A stretch of DNA of 64,000 nucleotides from Zea mays (GCF_902167145.1 NC_050098.1:34528501-34592500), one strand, 5' to 3'. Shown: positions 21,545-32,950, numbered from the stretch's first letter. A program made the numbers and translations. Notes: a model not told the origin generated them from the sequence alone.

Positions 21545-22524
21545 ATTTTATCCTCTAAACTTTGATAATAGTTTCGTTTTTTCTATCCTCATTGTCTTGT
21601 TGTATTTTTAAAGCTTTGCTCAGTAACAAGCTCTACAAAAATGAACTCGAAATTAAAATACTTAAGCTAATACGAACACATCAGTGGTAACTTGTAGAAG
21701 GGTTCTTACTTTGAAGTTAGAATAAAGCAGGCTGCCTATGATGTGATGACGCATGTAACAATTGATATCCTTCTCAAGCTTTGGGAATCCGACACTCTTC
21801 GACAGGGTGCCTATAATTTTTGCACCAGCACGATCGCGGATGCATCCCAGGATTTCTTCGTCGACCCCTCCAAAGAGTACCGACCCAGGCTAGTAACCAC
21901 ATGAGATCGCAAATTCCCTTAACTCTGATTTGTCCTCTTCAGAGAGTTGTTGGCCGCCCAAGTGTCGTAGGTCGAAATTCACTCCCTCTGAAGAGGTTTC
22001 ATCAATCTCTTTTCCCTTGTCTGAAATGGTTGCGACCACCTCCTTCTCCATAGCCACATCTGATATCAGATTATCAATCTCGGACAAAGTGGTTGCAAGT
22101 TTTTCACCTTCGGCTGTAGCAGTGGCTTCGGCATCGGTTGGTTTGGCAGCTTTGCTTGCCGAAGCTGAAGGGGGGGTTTGTTCAATCACTTGTATATGTT
22201 CACAATGCGTCGTTTCTTCTGGCCCCTGTCTCTTCCTTCTGTAGCTGAAGATACCTCCTTTTCCTGTAAGATGTTGGTTAGTTCCAATCCTAGAGGACTT
22301 AGTGGTGTGAATGGGAATGACTCGGTCATTACCTTCAATATTTTTGAGACCTCAGCAGCAGAAGACGAAGGGCTTGCAATTGGTTTCAGCACATCTTGTG
22401 TCTTCGTCTTCTCTAATGATTCCACAGCAAGCTTCCATTTCTTAGGAGTCAGTTCCTTCGGCTCCGTCGCTGTTTTCATCTTCTTCAAAGCCTCTTGGTC
22501 TTCCTTCACAGACCAGGTAGCTTG
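21545..22524 (-). pseudogene. G2 antisense gene: exon 2 start, intron 1 and C-terminal part of exon 1 (first duplicate)
   Basis: Intron 1 is recognisable on the minus strand as 21709-21633 (77 bp; donor AAA|GTAAGA, acceptor TTTTGTAG|AGC), phase 0, the same position as in G1 and G3. Exon 1 upstream of it encodes LFGGVDEEILGC and KSVGFPKLEKD, matching NGTNEEDFLYC and RSMGFPKLEAG of G1. The K/T/P/E-rich linker follows up to 22524, where element X interrupts it. From 21838 onward this is the first copy of the internal tandem duplication. Confidence 0.75.
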
Positions 22525-23394
22525 TGATAGTAGACGCGGCCCGATCTTCCGTGAGATACGATAACTTGATTGAGTGGAGATCTCGACGTTGATGATCCAA
22601 GGCTCCGAACGAATGGTTCCTCGCAATCACTACACCACGGCTCCGTTGGTTATCACCCGTGACACACGAATGACCTCGCCACGAAGGCTTATCCCTGCAA
22701 GCGCAATCAATAACACAAGCAAGAACAGGAAAGAAACACAACCAAAATTGTATTGATTACGGGATGGGGTCTCACAAGCCGATGACGGCGACACTGTTCA
22801 ATGACAGAATTGATCTAAGCAAAACCCAAACCTAAATGTGGCGGTGGCTGCTGAATAAATAGAGTATTAGGGCGTGCGTGACCCCTGGACTCGCCCCTAA
22901 TGGGCTCCGACGCGATACACGGCCCAACGGCCCAACAGACGGTGTCGCAGCACCAAAACAGAATTTGAACGCTAACTTGTTTCGACGATTCCCGTTGACT
23001 CCGGACGAATTTTAGGGTGAAACCAGTTGGGTTGGTTAGATAATCTCGTTATCTTTCCAACCATATCCAGTATGTTGCAATTGGAGTCCGGATGCATCTT
23101 GGGCGTCCATTTTAGTGCAGACTGGTCCTGGAACCCAAGATGGAGTCGTAGCCGATTCGGACTTGATCTCCTTCCTGTTGTGGACGCCCTTGCTGCTCCT
23201 CCTCAACACCTTGGCCTTTCCCAAGTCCTTGCTGGTCCTCTCCAAGGTACCTAATCATCAAAACATCCATGGTCCCAAGCGTAAGCTCTGAAACACAATT
23301 GACTAGGGTAGAACATACCTGGAAATTTAGCTGTCGTGCATGAGATCGTGTTATCGGTCCATTCATTGTATGTATAGAAGTGATGTCCTCATCC
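22525..23394 (-). repeat. X 3' LTR
   Basis: 870 bp. The polypurine stretch lies just upstream on the minus strand (aagaggagaaggaggatg). Its first base is G where the 5' LTR has T. The pol C-terminal frame continues about 280 bp into this LTR (to 23112). Confidence 0.9.
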
Positions 23395-23645
23395 TCCTTC
23401 TCCTCTTGAATTGGAGTCGTCCTCGACTCGATCTCACCTTCGCCACCCATATATGGCTTCAAATCTGAAATGTTAAAGGTGGAACTAACCCAAAAATCTG
23501 GAGGTAACTCAGGTGGTAATCCAGGGGGTATCTCAGAGGGAAACACATCCATATACTCTTGCAAAAGGTTAGCAATAGCCGGTGGCAAAGCAATAGATGT
23601 ATCATCAATGGAATAAAAACATTTTTGCACACTAAGGCACAGCAA
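23112..23645 (-). pseudogene. X pol remnant: RT entry fused to integrase tail
   Basis: After the frameshift the frame reads LLQEYMDVFPSEIPPGLPP (the usual lead-in to RT), then directly ELPPDFWVSSTFNISDLKPY (a normal end of integrase), and continues into the 3' LTR. The internal deletion therefore lies near 23505 and removed RT, RNase H and nearly all of integrase while staying in frame. Pol ending inside the 3' LTR appears to be native to this family, since the LTR part (ITSIHTMNGPITRS) remains open in both LTRs. Confidence 0.75.
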
Positions 23646-25516
23646 AGTCCAACAGAGGCATGTAACTCATCAAGATCAGATTTAATGGCTAGCAAAGTAG
23701 GAGTTTTTAACTTAATAGGTTGCTGATTTTTAGAGTTCAAAACACCTTTTTGCTTAGCATTAATCTTTTTCTCATGTTCTAAGTGGACCATTTCAGTGGG
23801 AGTCATAGGAAGCAACACAATTTTCTTTCCCTTATGCATAAAAGTATATTTATTAGATCTACCATGGTGAATAGCATCAGTATCAAACTCCCAAGGACGT
23901 CCCAGTAAAAGAGAGCAAGCATCCATAGTCACCACATCGAAATCAGCAAAGTCATGGTAAGAGCCAATAGAAAAATGCACCCTTGTTGTTTTTGTTACCT
24001 TGAACTTACCGCTGTTGTTAAACCATTGAATGTGATAAGGGTGTGGATGCTCTCGTGTGGTCAAGCCAAGCTTCTTGACCACCTCAACGTTCACCAAGTT
24101 GTTGCAGCTACCACCATCAATGATGGTATGTACACGACAGTCCTTGACGATGAGGAACATGTTGAAAAGGTTGTGGCGCTGTCTGTTATCGTCGTCACTA
24201 GTCGTGGTACTCAAAGCTCGTTGCACAATCAAGGCCTTATAGGTCTCGGTCGCTATTGTACCAAGAACCTCTTCATCACCATCATAAGTCTCTGCAATGT
24301 TAGCTCCAACAGTATCTTCATCTTCAACATCAGAAGCACTAACATACCCACCATCACCAGTAGCAATGTATGCCCGTTTGCTGGGGCAATCTCGTTGAAT
24401 ATGACCAAGTCCCTGGCAGCGGTGGCACTTGATGTCGGAGGAGCGGCCTGTGGAAGAGGTGGTCGTAGCAGGTTTTGTTGCAACACCCGAAGGCACCAAG
24501 GACTTGCTGTTGTCGTGTCCCTGTGATGCCGAAGGTGCGGTGCTGCGTGTGCCGTTGGTGGAGGAAGATGTGGACGTCTGTACGCCCGAAGAGGATGACA
24601 CCTTGGCTGGCAACGGTGGCTGGTGTGGCACGAAAGTGCTGCTCCTCCGCTGTTGACGACCCTGCAATTCTTTTTCTGCCAACATAGAAAGATGGAACAA
24701 GCGTTGTATAGAATGGTATTCTTTATAATCAACAATATCCTGAATCTCCCGCCTCAATCCCCCATAAAACCTAACCATTTGATCCTCCGGATCCTCAACT
24801 ACCCCACATCGTAGCATACCTTTCTGAAGCTCTTGGTAGTATTCTTGTACCGACATGTCTCCCTGATCTAAGCGTTGCAATTTTTTTCGAAGATCACGTC
24901 TATAAGAAGGGGGAACAAAGCGAGCTCGCATCTCCTCTTTTAACGCATTCCATGTTTGTGGTGCAGCACGTGTGCTAACAAGTTCATTCCACCAAATGAT
25001 AGCAAAATCTCTAAATTCACTAGTGGCTTGTCTAACCCTATGCTGCTCAGGAACAAGATGGGAATTAAATTTTTGTTCTACCGTCATCTCCCAGTCTAAG
25101 TAAGCTTCAGCATCATAAGAACCCATGAACGGTGGAATAGAAAACTTAATCTTAGCAAATGGATCATGATCTGGTTCAGGATTATGATGACGACGTCTAC
25201 CATTACCTCCCATACCTTGTCGATTACGTGCGAGGCGTTGTGGCAGCGGTGCATACACATCATCGTCATCCACAAGAGAGTGAGCTGGGGCTGGAGTTGG
25301 TGGTGGGGGACGAGCCTCCAGTACGTCCATGAGTGTAACAAGTTCATCAACTCGTCGATCAAGCTGCTCATAGGATGTCGAGGCAGAGTCCTGGTATTTT
25401 TTAAAAGCTTCAGTCATCGCGCGCATCATCTCCTTCAATTCCATTTGAGAGATACACTCATCGTCGTTAAGTTTAGGCCCCTTGTCCTTGTCCATTTGAT
25501 TCTTTGGTCCTGTCAT
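23459..25516 (-). CDS. X gag-protease
   Basis: ATG at 25516 (MTGPKNQ), chosen over an upstream in-frame start in the leader. Parts: an acidic N-terminus; a Retrotrans_gag domain (around residues 130-290, with AYLDWEMTVEQKF and RFVPPSYRRDL); a S/T-rich linker; a CCHC zinc knuckle CHRCQGLGHIQRDC (about 363-376); and an aspartic protease with TIIDGGSCNNLVN (about 466). The frame is open through the protease. Near 23610 a frameshift moves the true continuation into the frame of 23112-23645, so the last 50 or so residues here are out of phase. Capsid and protease could still be made. Confidence 0.85.
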   Translation of the reverse strand: MTGPKNQMDKDKGPKLNDDECISQMELKEMMRAMTEAFKKYQDSASTSYEQLDRRVDELVTLMDVLEARPPPPTPAPAHSLVDDDDVYAPLPQRLARNRQGMGGNGRRRHHNPEPDHDPFAKIKFSIPPFMGSYDAEAYLDWEMTVEQKFNSHLVPEQHRVRQATSEFRDFAIIWWNELVSTRAAPQTWNALKEEMRARFVPPSYRRDLRKKLQRLDQGDMSVQEYYQELQKGMLRCGVVEDPEDQMVRFYGGLRREIQDIVDYKEYHSIQRLFHLSMLAEKELQGRQQRRSSTFVPHQPPLPAKVSSSSGVQTSTSSSTNGTRSTAPSASQGHDNSKSLVPSGVATKPATTTSSTGRSSDIKCHRCQGLGHIQRDCPSKRAYIATGDGGYVSASDVEDEDTVGANIAETYDGDEEVLGTIATETYKALIVQRALSTTTSDDDNRQRHNLFNMFLIVKDCRVHTIIDGGSCNNLVNVEVVKKLGLTTREHPHPYHIQWFNNSGKFKVTKTTRVHFSIGSYHDFADFDVVTMDACSLLLGRPWEFDTDAIHHGRSNKYTFMHKGKKIVLLPMTPTEMVHLEHEKKINAKQKGVLNSKNQQPIKLKTPTLLAIKSDLDELHASVGLCCALVCKNVFIPLMIHLLLCHRLLLTFCKSIWMCFPLRYPLDYHLSYLQIFGLVPPLTFQI

Positions 25517-26354
25517 TGTTAGCACAAAGCAAAGATAAAAAAAGGCAACAAACAATGTGAACCCTACAACTATCTCTCAGGGCGGTGGTGGACTACAAAT
25601 TATGAAGCGTCTTACCCCGCTCTTACAATGTTCTTGCCAGCACTGTAGGTGGCAAACGGTGACCGGTGTGACTGTCCAACGAGCGTGGGTGTGATTGCAA
25701 AGGAGTACCTGTTCTGCTCCAGAGAAAATTGGAGCTATGGGAAGGCTGACTAATTATATATATGTGGCACACAAGTCAGTAACAGATAGCAATGCTGAAT
25801 AAGTGTTCCAAGTACTCGTCCTAGTTGCTGGCCTAGAAAATGTAATAGAACAGTTGGACCAAGGCACAAGAAAGGAGGTACAAGTATCTAGGTGCAGCAA
25901 GAAAATAAGCTTGGGGCAAAATAATCACAGAGGTGCACAGAACACTGGCGTTTCTGTTTATGTGCTACTCTTTTCTTTTTTTCTCTCTATTTTTTTTGCG
26001 ATTTTTTTTCAAATATTTTTTTTATATTTTTCTCTTTTGCAGCAGCACATAAGAAGAAAACACACCAAGTTTTAGATTTTTTTGTGCAATGACGCGTCCT
26101 CTGTAATTTCTACAAGTTTGCCCTAAAATCAAAATAAATGTTTGGAAAACGAGAAGTCCTATTTCCAAGCCGAATTTAGGAATTTTAAAAACAGCGAATC
26201 CGACAAAACGGGAAAGAATCGGATACAAAATTTAATTCTGTGTGATTTGAAAAAAAATGGGCCCGATTCGAGTTCCGAGGCGAAAGTTACGGCTGTTTTA
26301 AGTTTGGACTCCGAATCAGGATTTCTGGCGAGGTGTTGGAAGAGTGGGAGTTCG

Positions 26355-26606
26355 GTTTTGTGGATAGGGTCGGTTTTAGAGATATGATCTATTTTATGGA
26401 TAGGGTCGGTTGTAGAGATATGATCTATTTTGTGGATAGGGTCGGTTTTAGAGATAGGATTTGTTTTGTGGATATGGTCAATTTTAGAGATAAGATCTGT
26501 TTTGTGGATAGGGTCGGTTTTAGAGATAGGATCTGTTTTGTGGATAGGGTCGTTTTTAGAGATAGGATTTGTTTTGTAGATAGGGTCGGTTTTGTAGGAT
26601 GGAAGC
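26355..26606. repeat. 7 x 36-bp tandem repeats in the X leader
   Basis: The motif tggatagggtcggttttaga recurs at 26361, 26397, 26433, 26469, 26505 and 26541, with a variant (taga) at 26577: an exact 36-bp period. It lies between the 5' LTR and gag. The period is 12 codons, so several frames stay open across it, but no conserved protein is recognised. The rest of the leader (25517-26354, 26607-26822) is T-rich and otherwise featureless. Confidence 0.9.
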
Positions 26607-26822
26607 GGATGGATAGAATTAAACTGAACCCAAACAAATCTAATCTAGCAACCATACTCAACTAGAACACGAACTCAAAAATGCGAACTCTAAAACTGAA
26701 TTGTGCAAAGGCTAAGGCGATGGTTTTAGGTCGGAATAAACTGATCGTATTTTTTGGCTTTTTGTGGAATATGGGACGAAACAAAACTAATCTAAAGGTA
26801 GAATTATACCTCACGGGCAACC

Positions 26823-26840
26823 TGGAAATTTGATACCAAT
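26823..26840 (-). promoter_or_regulatory. Primer binding site of X (initiator tRNA-Met type)
   Basis: Directly after the 5' LTR the minus strand reads ATTGGTATCAAATTTCC. TGGTATCA is the classic complement of the 3' end of plant initiator tRNA-Met. Confidence 0.75.
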
Positions 26841-27710
26841 TGATAGTAGACGCGGCCCGATCTTCCGTGAGATACGATAACTTGATTGAGTGGAGATCTC
26901 GACGTTGATAATCCAAGGCTCCGAACGAACGGTTCCTCACAATCACTACACCACGGCTCCGTTGGTTATCACCCGTGACACACGAATGACCTCGCCACGA
27001 AGGCTTATCCCTGCAAGCGCAATCAATAACACAAGCAAGAACAGGAAAGAAACGCAACCAAAATTGTATTGACTACGGGATGGGGTCTCACAAGCCGATG
27101 ACGGCGACACTGTTCGATGACAGAATTGATCTAAGAAAAACCTAAACCTAAATGTGGCGGCGGCTGCTGAATAAATAGAGTATTAGGGCGTGTGTGACCC
27201 CTGGACTCGCCCCTAATGGGCTCTGACGCGATACACGGCCCAACGGCCCAACAGACGGTGTCGCAGCACCAAAACAGAATTTGAACGCTGACTTGTTTCG
27301 ACGATTCCCGTTGACTCCAGATTAATTTTAGGGTGGAACCAGCTGGGTTGGTTAGATAATCTCGTTATCTTTCCAACCATATCTAGTCCGTCGCAATCGG
27401 AGTCCGGATGCATCTTGGGCGTCCATTTTAGTGCAGACTGGTCCTGGAACCCGAGATGGAGTCGCAGCCGATTCGGACTTGATCTCCTTCCTGTTGTGGA
27501 CGCCCTTGCTGCTCCTCCTCAACACCTTAGCCTTTCCCAAGTCCTTGCTAGTCCTCTCCAAGGTACCTAATCATCAAAACATCCATGGTCCCAAGCGTAA
27601 GCTCTGAAACACAATTGACTAGGGTAGAACGTACCTGGAGATTTAGCTGTCGTGCACGAGATCGTGTTATCGGTCCATTCATTGTATGTATAGAAGTGAT
27701 GTCCTCATCA
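26841..27710 (-). repeat. X 5' LTR
   Basis: 870 bp; the minus strand runs TGATGAGGACATC to CTACTATCA. A possible TATA-like stretch (ctctatttattc, minus strand) lies near 27170-27180. Confidence 0.9.
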
Positions 27711-27715
27711 GCTTG

Positions 27716-29590
27716 CCTGCTCAAAATGCTGACAACTCTTTTTCTATTTGCTCCCCCGGCCCCATCATCAAGTCTGTCATAATCTGGGTACTCAAAATTT
27801 AGGGCGTCCATCACCCGATTCAACCTTCGTTTCAGCCGGGTGCCGAAGGCAGCAGTCATTAACTGATCTTCTTTCTTCGTGTAATTTCCAAGGATTTCAT
27901 TACACATGGTTTCTATCATTTCTAGCCATTCAGTACATGGTTTTTTGAATTGCTTTTCAAACTTGAAACGGAAGGGGAGTCAAACAAGTTCATATTTTTC
28001 CCTCCTTCCTTCTTCTTCGGCATCCCCCAACCGCTAGAGGTTGAAAAAAGTTTTCTTCGCCAGATATTCCTGCATTAAGTCCCTAGTGCTAATTTGAGCA
28101 GCCACCACTCTGAATTCATGCATCCCATGATTTCTTCGTCGACCCCGCCAAAGAGTACCGACCCATGCTGGTAACCACACGAGATCACAAATTCCCTTAA
28201 CTCTGATTTGTCCTCTTCAGAGAGTTGTTGGCTGCCCAGGTGTCGTAGGTCGAAATTCACTCCCTCTGAAAAGGTTTCATCAATCTCTTTTCCCTTGTCT
28301 GAAATGGTTGCGACCACCTCCTTCTCCACAGCCACATTTGATATTAGCTTATCGATCTCGAACAGAGTGGTTGCAAGTTTTTCACCTTCGGCTGTAGCAG
28401 TGGCTTCGACATCAGTCGGTTTGGCAGCTTTGTTTGCCGAAGCTGAATGGGGGGTTTGTTCAATCGCTTGTAATATGTTCACAATGCTTTGTTTCTTCTG
28501 GCCCCCGTCTCTTCCTTCTGTAGCCGAAGATACCTCCTTTTTCTGTAAGAGGCTGGTCAGTTCCAATCCCATATGACCTTAGTCATTACCTTCAATATTT
28601 CTGAGACCTCAGCAGCAGAAGACGAAGGGCTTGCAATTGGTTTCAGCACATCTTGTGTCTTCGTCTTCTCTAAGGATTCCGTAGCAAGCTTCCGTTTCTT
28701 AGGAGTTAGTGCCTTCGGCTCCGTTGTTGTTTTCATCTTCTTCAAAGCCTCTTGGTCTTCCTTCACAGACCGAGCAGCTTGCCTGCTCAAAATGCTGACA
28801 ACTATTTTTCTTTTTGCTCCACCGGCACCTTCGTAAAGTCTGTCATAATCTGGGTACTCCAAATTCAGGGCGTCCATCACCCGATTCAACCTTCGTTTCG
28901 GCCGGGTGCCGAAGGCAGCAGTCATTAACTGATCTTCTTTCTTTGTGTAATTTCCAAGGATTTTATTACACATGGTTTCTATCATTTCTAACCATTTGGT
29001 ATATGGTTTTTTGAATTGCTTTTCAAACTTGAAACGGAAGGGGATTCGAACAAGTTCATATTTTTCCCTCCTTCCTTCTTCTTCGGCATCCCCCAACCGC
29101 TAGAGGTTGGAAAAGTTTTGTTCGCCAGATATTCCTGTACTAAGTCCCTAGTGCTAATTTGAGCAGCCACCACTTTGAATTCAACTTCGGCCAGCTGGCA
29201 TGGGGAGCTGAGTTGCATGTTGCACAACGGCCTCGTCATGCCGAAGCTTAATCTCAGAGGACTCATTACCATAGTCATGAGTTTTTCTCTCTTCTTCTCA
29301 TCAGCCTTCACATAGAACCATTCGCTAGTCCACCCGGTCGGCGACTTAGTGCGGTAGCCAATCACCGGGGCCTTAGTGTCCTTCCGGTATGCAAAATTAT
29401 AACATCCAAAGTTTTTGTGAAGACCATCGGATCTAGCCTTCGTCTGATAATGCAACTCATACACTCGGCAGTACCCTTCGGCATTGGCACTTTTACCCTG
29501 GCTTCGGAGAGCCCATTTGTAGACATTGATCCTGACAATGGCATTCGGTGTCAGCTAATGGAGATATATTTCAAATCTTTTCAAAACTTC
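27716..29590 (-). pseudogene. G2 antisense gene, middle part (duplicated linker and conserved domain)
   Basis: 27716-28115 ends the first duplicate, 28116-29183 is the second, and 29184-29590 continues upstream in the gene. Minus-strand frames encode KRRLNRVMDALNFEYPDYD (G1: KKRLNRVFDAIGFVYPDYH), STRDLVQEYLANKTFP (G1: GTRDLVQEHIAFRVWP) and HKNFGCYNFAYR (G1: YHNNFGCYSFVSR). Stops and frameshifts are present, for example near 28030 and 29550. The gene is cut at 29590 by the CACTA element and resumes at 33273. Confidence 0.8.
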
Positions 29591-31932
29591 CACTACACGA
29601 CGGTTGATTTACAGTGACCTACGGTTGGTTGCTAAAAGCGCCTTCAGCGACCTACGGTTGGTCGCTGAAGACTTTTAGCGACCCATAAGGATGGTCGCTG
29701 TAAGTGCTATCGCTAAAGGCTTTAGCGACTAACATATTTTTAACAATCGACCGTAAGTTGCTGATGTTATACTTTTAGCGACCAATTGTTGGTTGTTGTA
29801 TTAATGTTAGCAACCAACTGTTAGTCATCATTATATATATTTAACAACCAACTGAAAGTCGCTCTGTTTATAGTTGTTATTAATAATAATATACATATAA
29901 TTATATATACAAAAGAACCACAAACCATAGATTTTTATACACATAATCACAAAGACATACACAGTTGATCAGTATACCACAATCATAAATCCATCACATA
30001 AACATAAGCACCACAATTAGATATATTCACAAAAGCACCACAATTATAATATCATTTACAAAAGCTCCAGAGTTGATCTGTCACAAAAGCACCACAACGA
30101 CATCACTCTAGCTTCAAGCAGTTCAAAAGCCCACAACTACACTAATGCTTGACATCACTACATCTATAGTTCAAAAGGCCACAACTACATCACTCCATAG
30201 CTGATCAGTCACAAAAGCACCACAACTACACTAATGCTTCAAGCAGTTCAAAAGCCTTCACACAACCACTACAACTTATTGTATCCTCCTGTTTTAAGGA
30301 ACAAGCTTTCTTTGTCCAGAATGCCCTATAAAAAGTACAACAAATTAGTATATTGGTGCTACATTTGCAAATAAAAATACAATTTTGCTGCCTTATCTAC
30401 CTCCACTAGACGGTGTTGTTGCCTTTTCTACCAACTTCGGTTGATGCAATCAAGGATAGTTGATTAGTGAATTATACTCATATAAATCTAAACATAAACA
30501 AGATAAGATATAGACTATTACTTTCCACATGGCACAAGGACAAGGCAAAATTGTATCTCGTTTCAGCACACAAGTTATAATAACTTCACAATATTGCCTT
30601 CCAAGGGTCAAACTTCAAGATGGCATAAGTTCCAAATGTCAAATATTAAAGCTAAGGATCATCCAATCATTTGTGACCTAACATTACCAGTCAATGTACT
30701 ACATCATCCTAACAAGACCAGAAGGCACACTTCGTGCCCCTACAATGATAATGGCTATGATAAGTCATATCAAATGAGAATTATCACAAAATTAGTAAGC
30801 CATAATTTCACAGCATAACACCATAATTTGTTTTGCCTAGGGCTGCCATTCCTCCTCTCTAATCCCCCTCTACTTCCCCCAATTCTACCCTCTAATTAAG
30901 GGGAAGTCACGCCTCCCCCAATCGGATGTGACACTAATTCTGAATAATTAAGGCCCTAAGCACTGCTTTCACCTTAAAAGCATCATCTCACAAGTAGATA
31001 ATAGTTCTGGATGCTCGTGCTCTTTGGAAGGTCATGAGCCTTTGTAGCATGTACAAACTCCATTACTCCATATAAGGTCTTATTTGAAACACCAATATAG
31101 TGAATTATGATATTCTCGATTTTCTTTTGTATGAGCTAATAGAACTGAGACAAAAACATAGAACTACTAAATGTGCCTCTATTTACAGAACAATTGCATA
31201 TGTTGAATAGCTATCATTTGTCTGAAAAATACTTACATGACTAAATTCACCAAATAGTGCCACATACCTATTTAGCCTGGAGACATAAAGAAAAACTTTG
31301 GAATGGAGGATGTTAAAATAGTATGGCTCAATTAATTTAGTGTTAAGACATAGTATGTCTGCAAATACATATATTACCCATTACAAAGCTAACCCAAGGA
31401 CTGCTACCTGCCTTGACATTTAGGCCTGTTATTTCCTCTCCTATAAAGCTTAAATGATGGGGGTTTTTTTATTTGTAACAATAAAACACAGCAAAGGAGC
31501 CGCCTAAAAGGAAAATGGCAACTGACCCAGTTTATATACAGAACAAAAATAGTTTCAAGAGACCTAGGGCACCCTGCTAACTACGTAGAGAGGTAGTTAC
31601 ACACAATACATTTCTTTGTCTGTACTTCGCAGGTAGGGAAGAAGTGGTAAAAACCTAGAGGAATACAGAAGGCAATGTGCATAGTATTTGTAGGGATAAG
31701 CAAAGGTAACATTACATAACCTCAAATGTTTTGTGAAAAGTTGCTTCTTAGCTATCTGGTCTCATGACTATACGGTAGTATTGTGCCTGTTAGTGGGTTA
31801 TAGTCTGCGTTTCTGTGACTTTTATTTGCAATAATATTTTACTCACTTATATTAAGGAGGACCAACAACAACCACCCTCTCCCAGCATAAGCAAGTAGGG
31901 ATTGACGCATATAAGGAAAATGTGTGTTATAC

Positions 31933-32032
31933 CTCCTCATCGATCACTACAAGATCAGAATGCAGATGTTTTTTATCATCTCCAGGATCATAGAAGTCCC
32001 ATGTCCTAGTAACCCAAACGCATAGACGCTCG
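31933..32032 (-). pseudogene. Possible captured exon, RPA/DUF223-like OB-fold segment
   Basis: A 100-bp minus-strand segment bounded by a good acceptor (ATTTGCAG) and donor (GAG|GTATAA). It encodes a 33-residue run including VTRTWDFYDPGD and LHSDLVVIDEE, reminiscent of the N-terminal OB-fold region of plant replication protein A-like (DUF223) proteins. That assignment is recognition from a short stretch only. Flanking exons could not be joined reliably; a possible last exon near 30280-30330 (minus) is too short to support. It may be a host gene fragment carried by the CACTA element. Confidence 0.35.
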
Positions 32033-32252
32033 CTGCAAATGTCATGACAAGAAAAATAGAGCAAATGTGAGGATCTATTAATCCTGCACTCAATATGAAC
32101 CAAGCTCAGGGGAGGGTGAGTGCGTGCCCTTGGGGAAATCGTCGAGCGGGAGGGCCGACTGTAGTAGACACGAGATCTTGAGGAGGCACGTGTTTAGGGC
32201 ATGCACCTAGGGGTCCATCTCAGTGGTGAAGTTCTTCATGAAGTCTTAGAGC

Positions 32253-32680
32253 ATGATAGTCAGGCGTCACTCGTCCTCAGCACACCGCGTCTTACGCTTC
32301 TGTCCCCCAGTCCCCCCTCGTCGCCGGAGTTGTTGGCTGCGGAGTCGTAGTGGGTGCGACGACGGAATGAGTCTCCGGCGCCCGGGCCAAAGCCATCGCT
32401 GTTGTGGTGGGGCTCGGAAGAGTTGCTGTGGGGCGGGTTGGAAGAGGGCTCAAGTGAGGGAGCGGGCTAGGGTTTCGGCGGAAGCTTGGTCCCGGCTGCG
32501 CTACGGAGAGGTGGCGGCGCGCTGAGTGAGCGACGGGGTGGGGGCGGCACGACCAAGCGAGCGGGGTGGGGGCGGCGCGGCCGAGCGAGCGATGGTGTGG
32601 GGGCGCGATGGCGGTGTGCAGTGCGGGTGGCGGCACGCGGTGTGGAGCTCGGTTGTGTGTGGCGGCTGTGTGTGTGGTGA
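32253..32680. other. GC-rich block in CACTA, possible captured first exon or 5' UTR
   Basis: A G/C-rich island in an AT-rich element, with short frames on both strands (plus 32253-32525; minus 32292-32636, rich in A, P, S and T). The minus-strand frame lies upstream of the exon-like segment at 31933-32032, so it could be the start of the same captured gene. No protein family is recognised. Confidence 0.25.
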
Positions 32681-32841
32681 AATAAGGTTTTTTGGTAAAT
32701 AGACTTTGAGATGGGTACTGGATTGAGATGTGAAATAGAACGTGGATAGGGTTTTTCTTATCCTGTTCTCGGCGTACTAGAATAGAACGTGGGGCATCTG
32801 TAAGTAAATAAGAAAAACAACTAGCACAATAGATAGCAAAA

Positions 32842-32950
32842 CCAAGGGTAGTCTAGTTGGTTATGTCATTCATGTTTGAGTCAATAGATTCAAGGTTCAA
32901 AACCTTAAAAATCGTTTTTTACAATTCGTTTTCTTTTCCATAATTCTTTT
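32842..32950 (+). repeat. SINE-like sequence with tRNA-type A and B boxes
   Basis: The A box tagtctagttgg (32849-32860) matches TRGYNNARNNGG fully, and the B box ggttcaaaacc (32894-32904) differs from GGTTCGANNCC at one base. Their starts are 45 bp apart, as in tRNA genes. A T-rich tail follows (32914-32950). The would-be acceptor arms do not pair, so it is not a working tRNA gene; a tRNA-derived SINE remnant is the better reading. It lies inside the CACTA element. Confidence 0.45.

Larger units (their letters stand above)
22525..27710 (-). mobile_element. X: gag-pro-only Ty3/gypsy retrotransposon with most of pol deleted
   Basis: 5186 bp flanked by GCTTG (22520-22524 and 27711-27715), with two 870-bp LTRs (22525-23394 and 26841-27710). 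On the minus strand the order is LTR, initiator-Met-type PBS, long leader with 36-bp repeats, gag-protease, a remnant joining the RT entry to the integrase tail, polypurine tract, LTR. About 30 of 870 positions differ between the LTRs. RT, RNase H and most of integrase are missing, so it is non-autonomous. The family was not identified. Confidence 0.9.
21838..29183 (-). repeat. Tandem duplication of about 1.07 kb inside the G2 antisense gene (X inserted in one copy)
   Basis: Unit 1 is 21838-22524 plus 27716-28115 (1087 bp without X); unit 2 is 28116-29183 (1068 bp). Both start tgcatccca...gatttcttcgtcgacccc and end gagcagccaccact.tgaattca. The junction near 28115 joins gaattca to tgcatccca. 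Unit 2 carries the unoccupied site for X (cgagcagcttgcctgctc, about 28773), so the duplication came first and X then inserted in unit 1. Confidence 0.88.

Noticed and set aside
26355..26606. Regular 36-bp repeats resembling a CRISPR array
   Set aside because: The repeats are contiguous with no unique spacers, and they lie inside a eukaryotic retrotransposon leader.
32842..32916. Functional tRNA gene
   Set aside because: A and B boxes are present, but the acceptor arms do not pair and the anticodon arm is not convincing.
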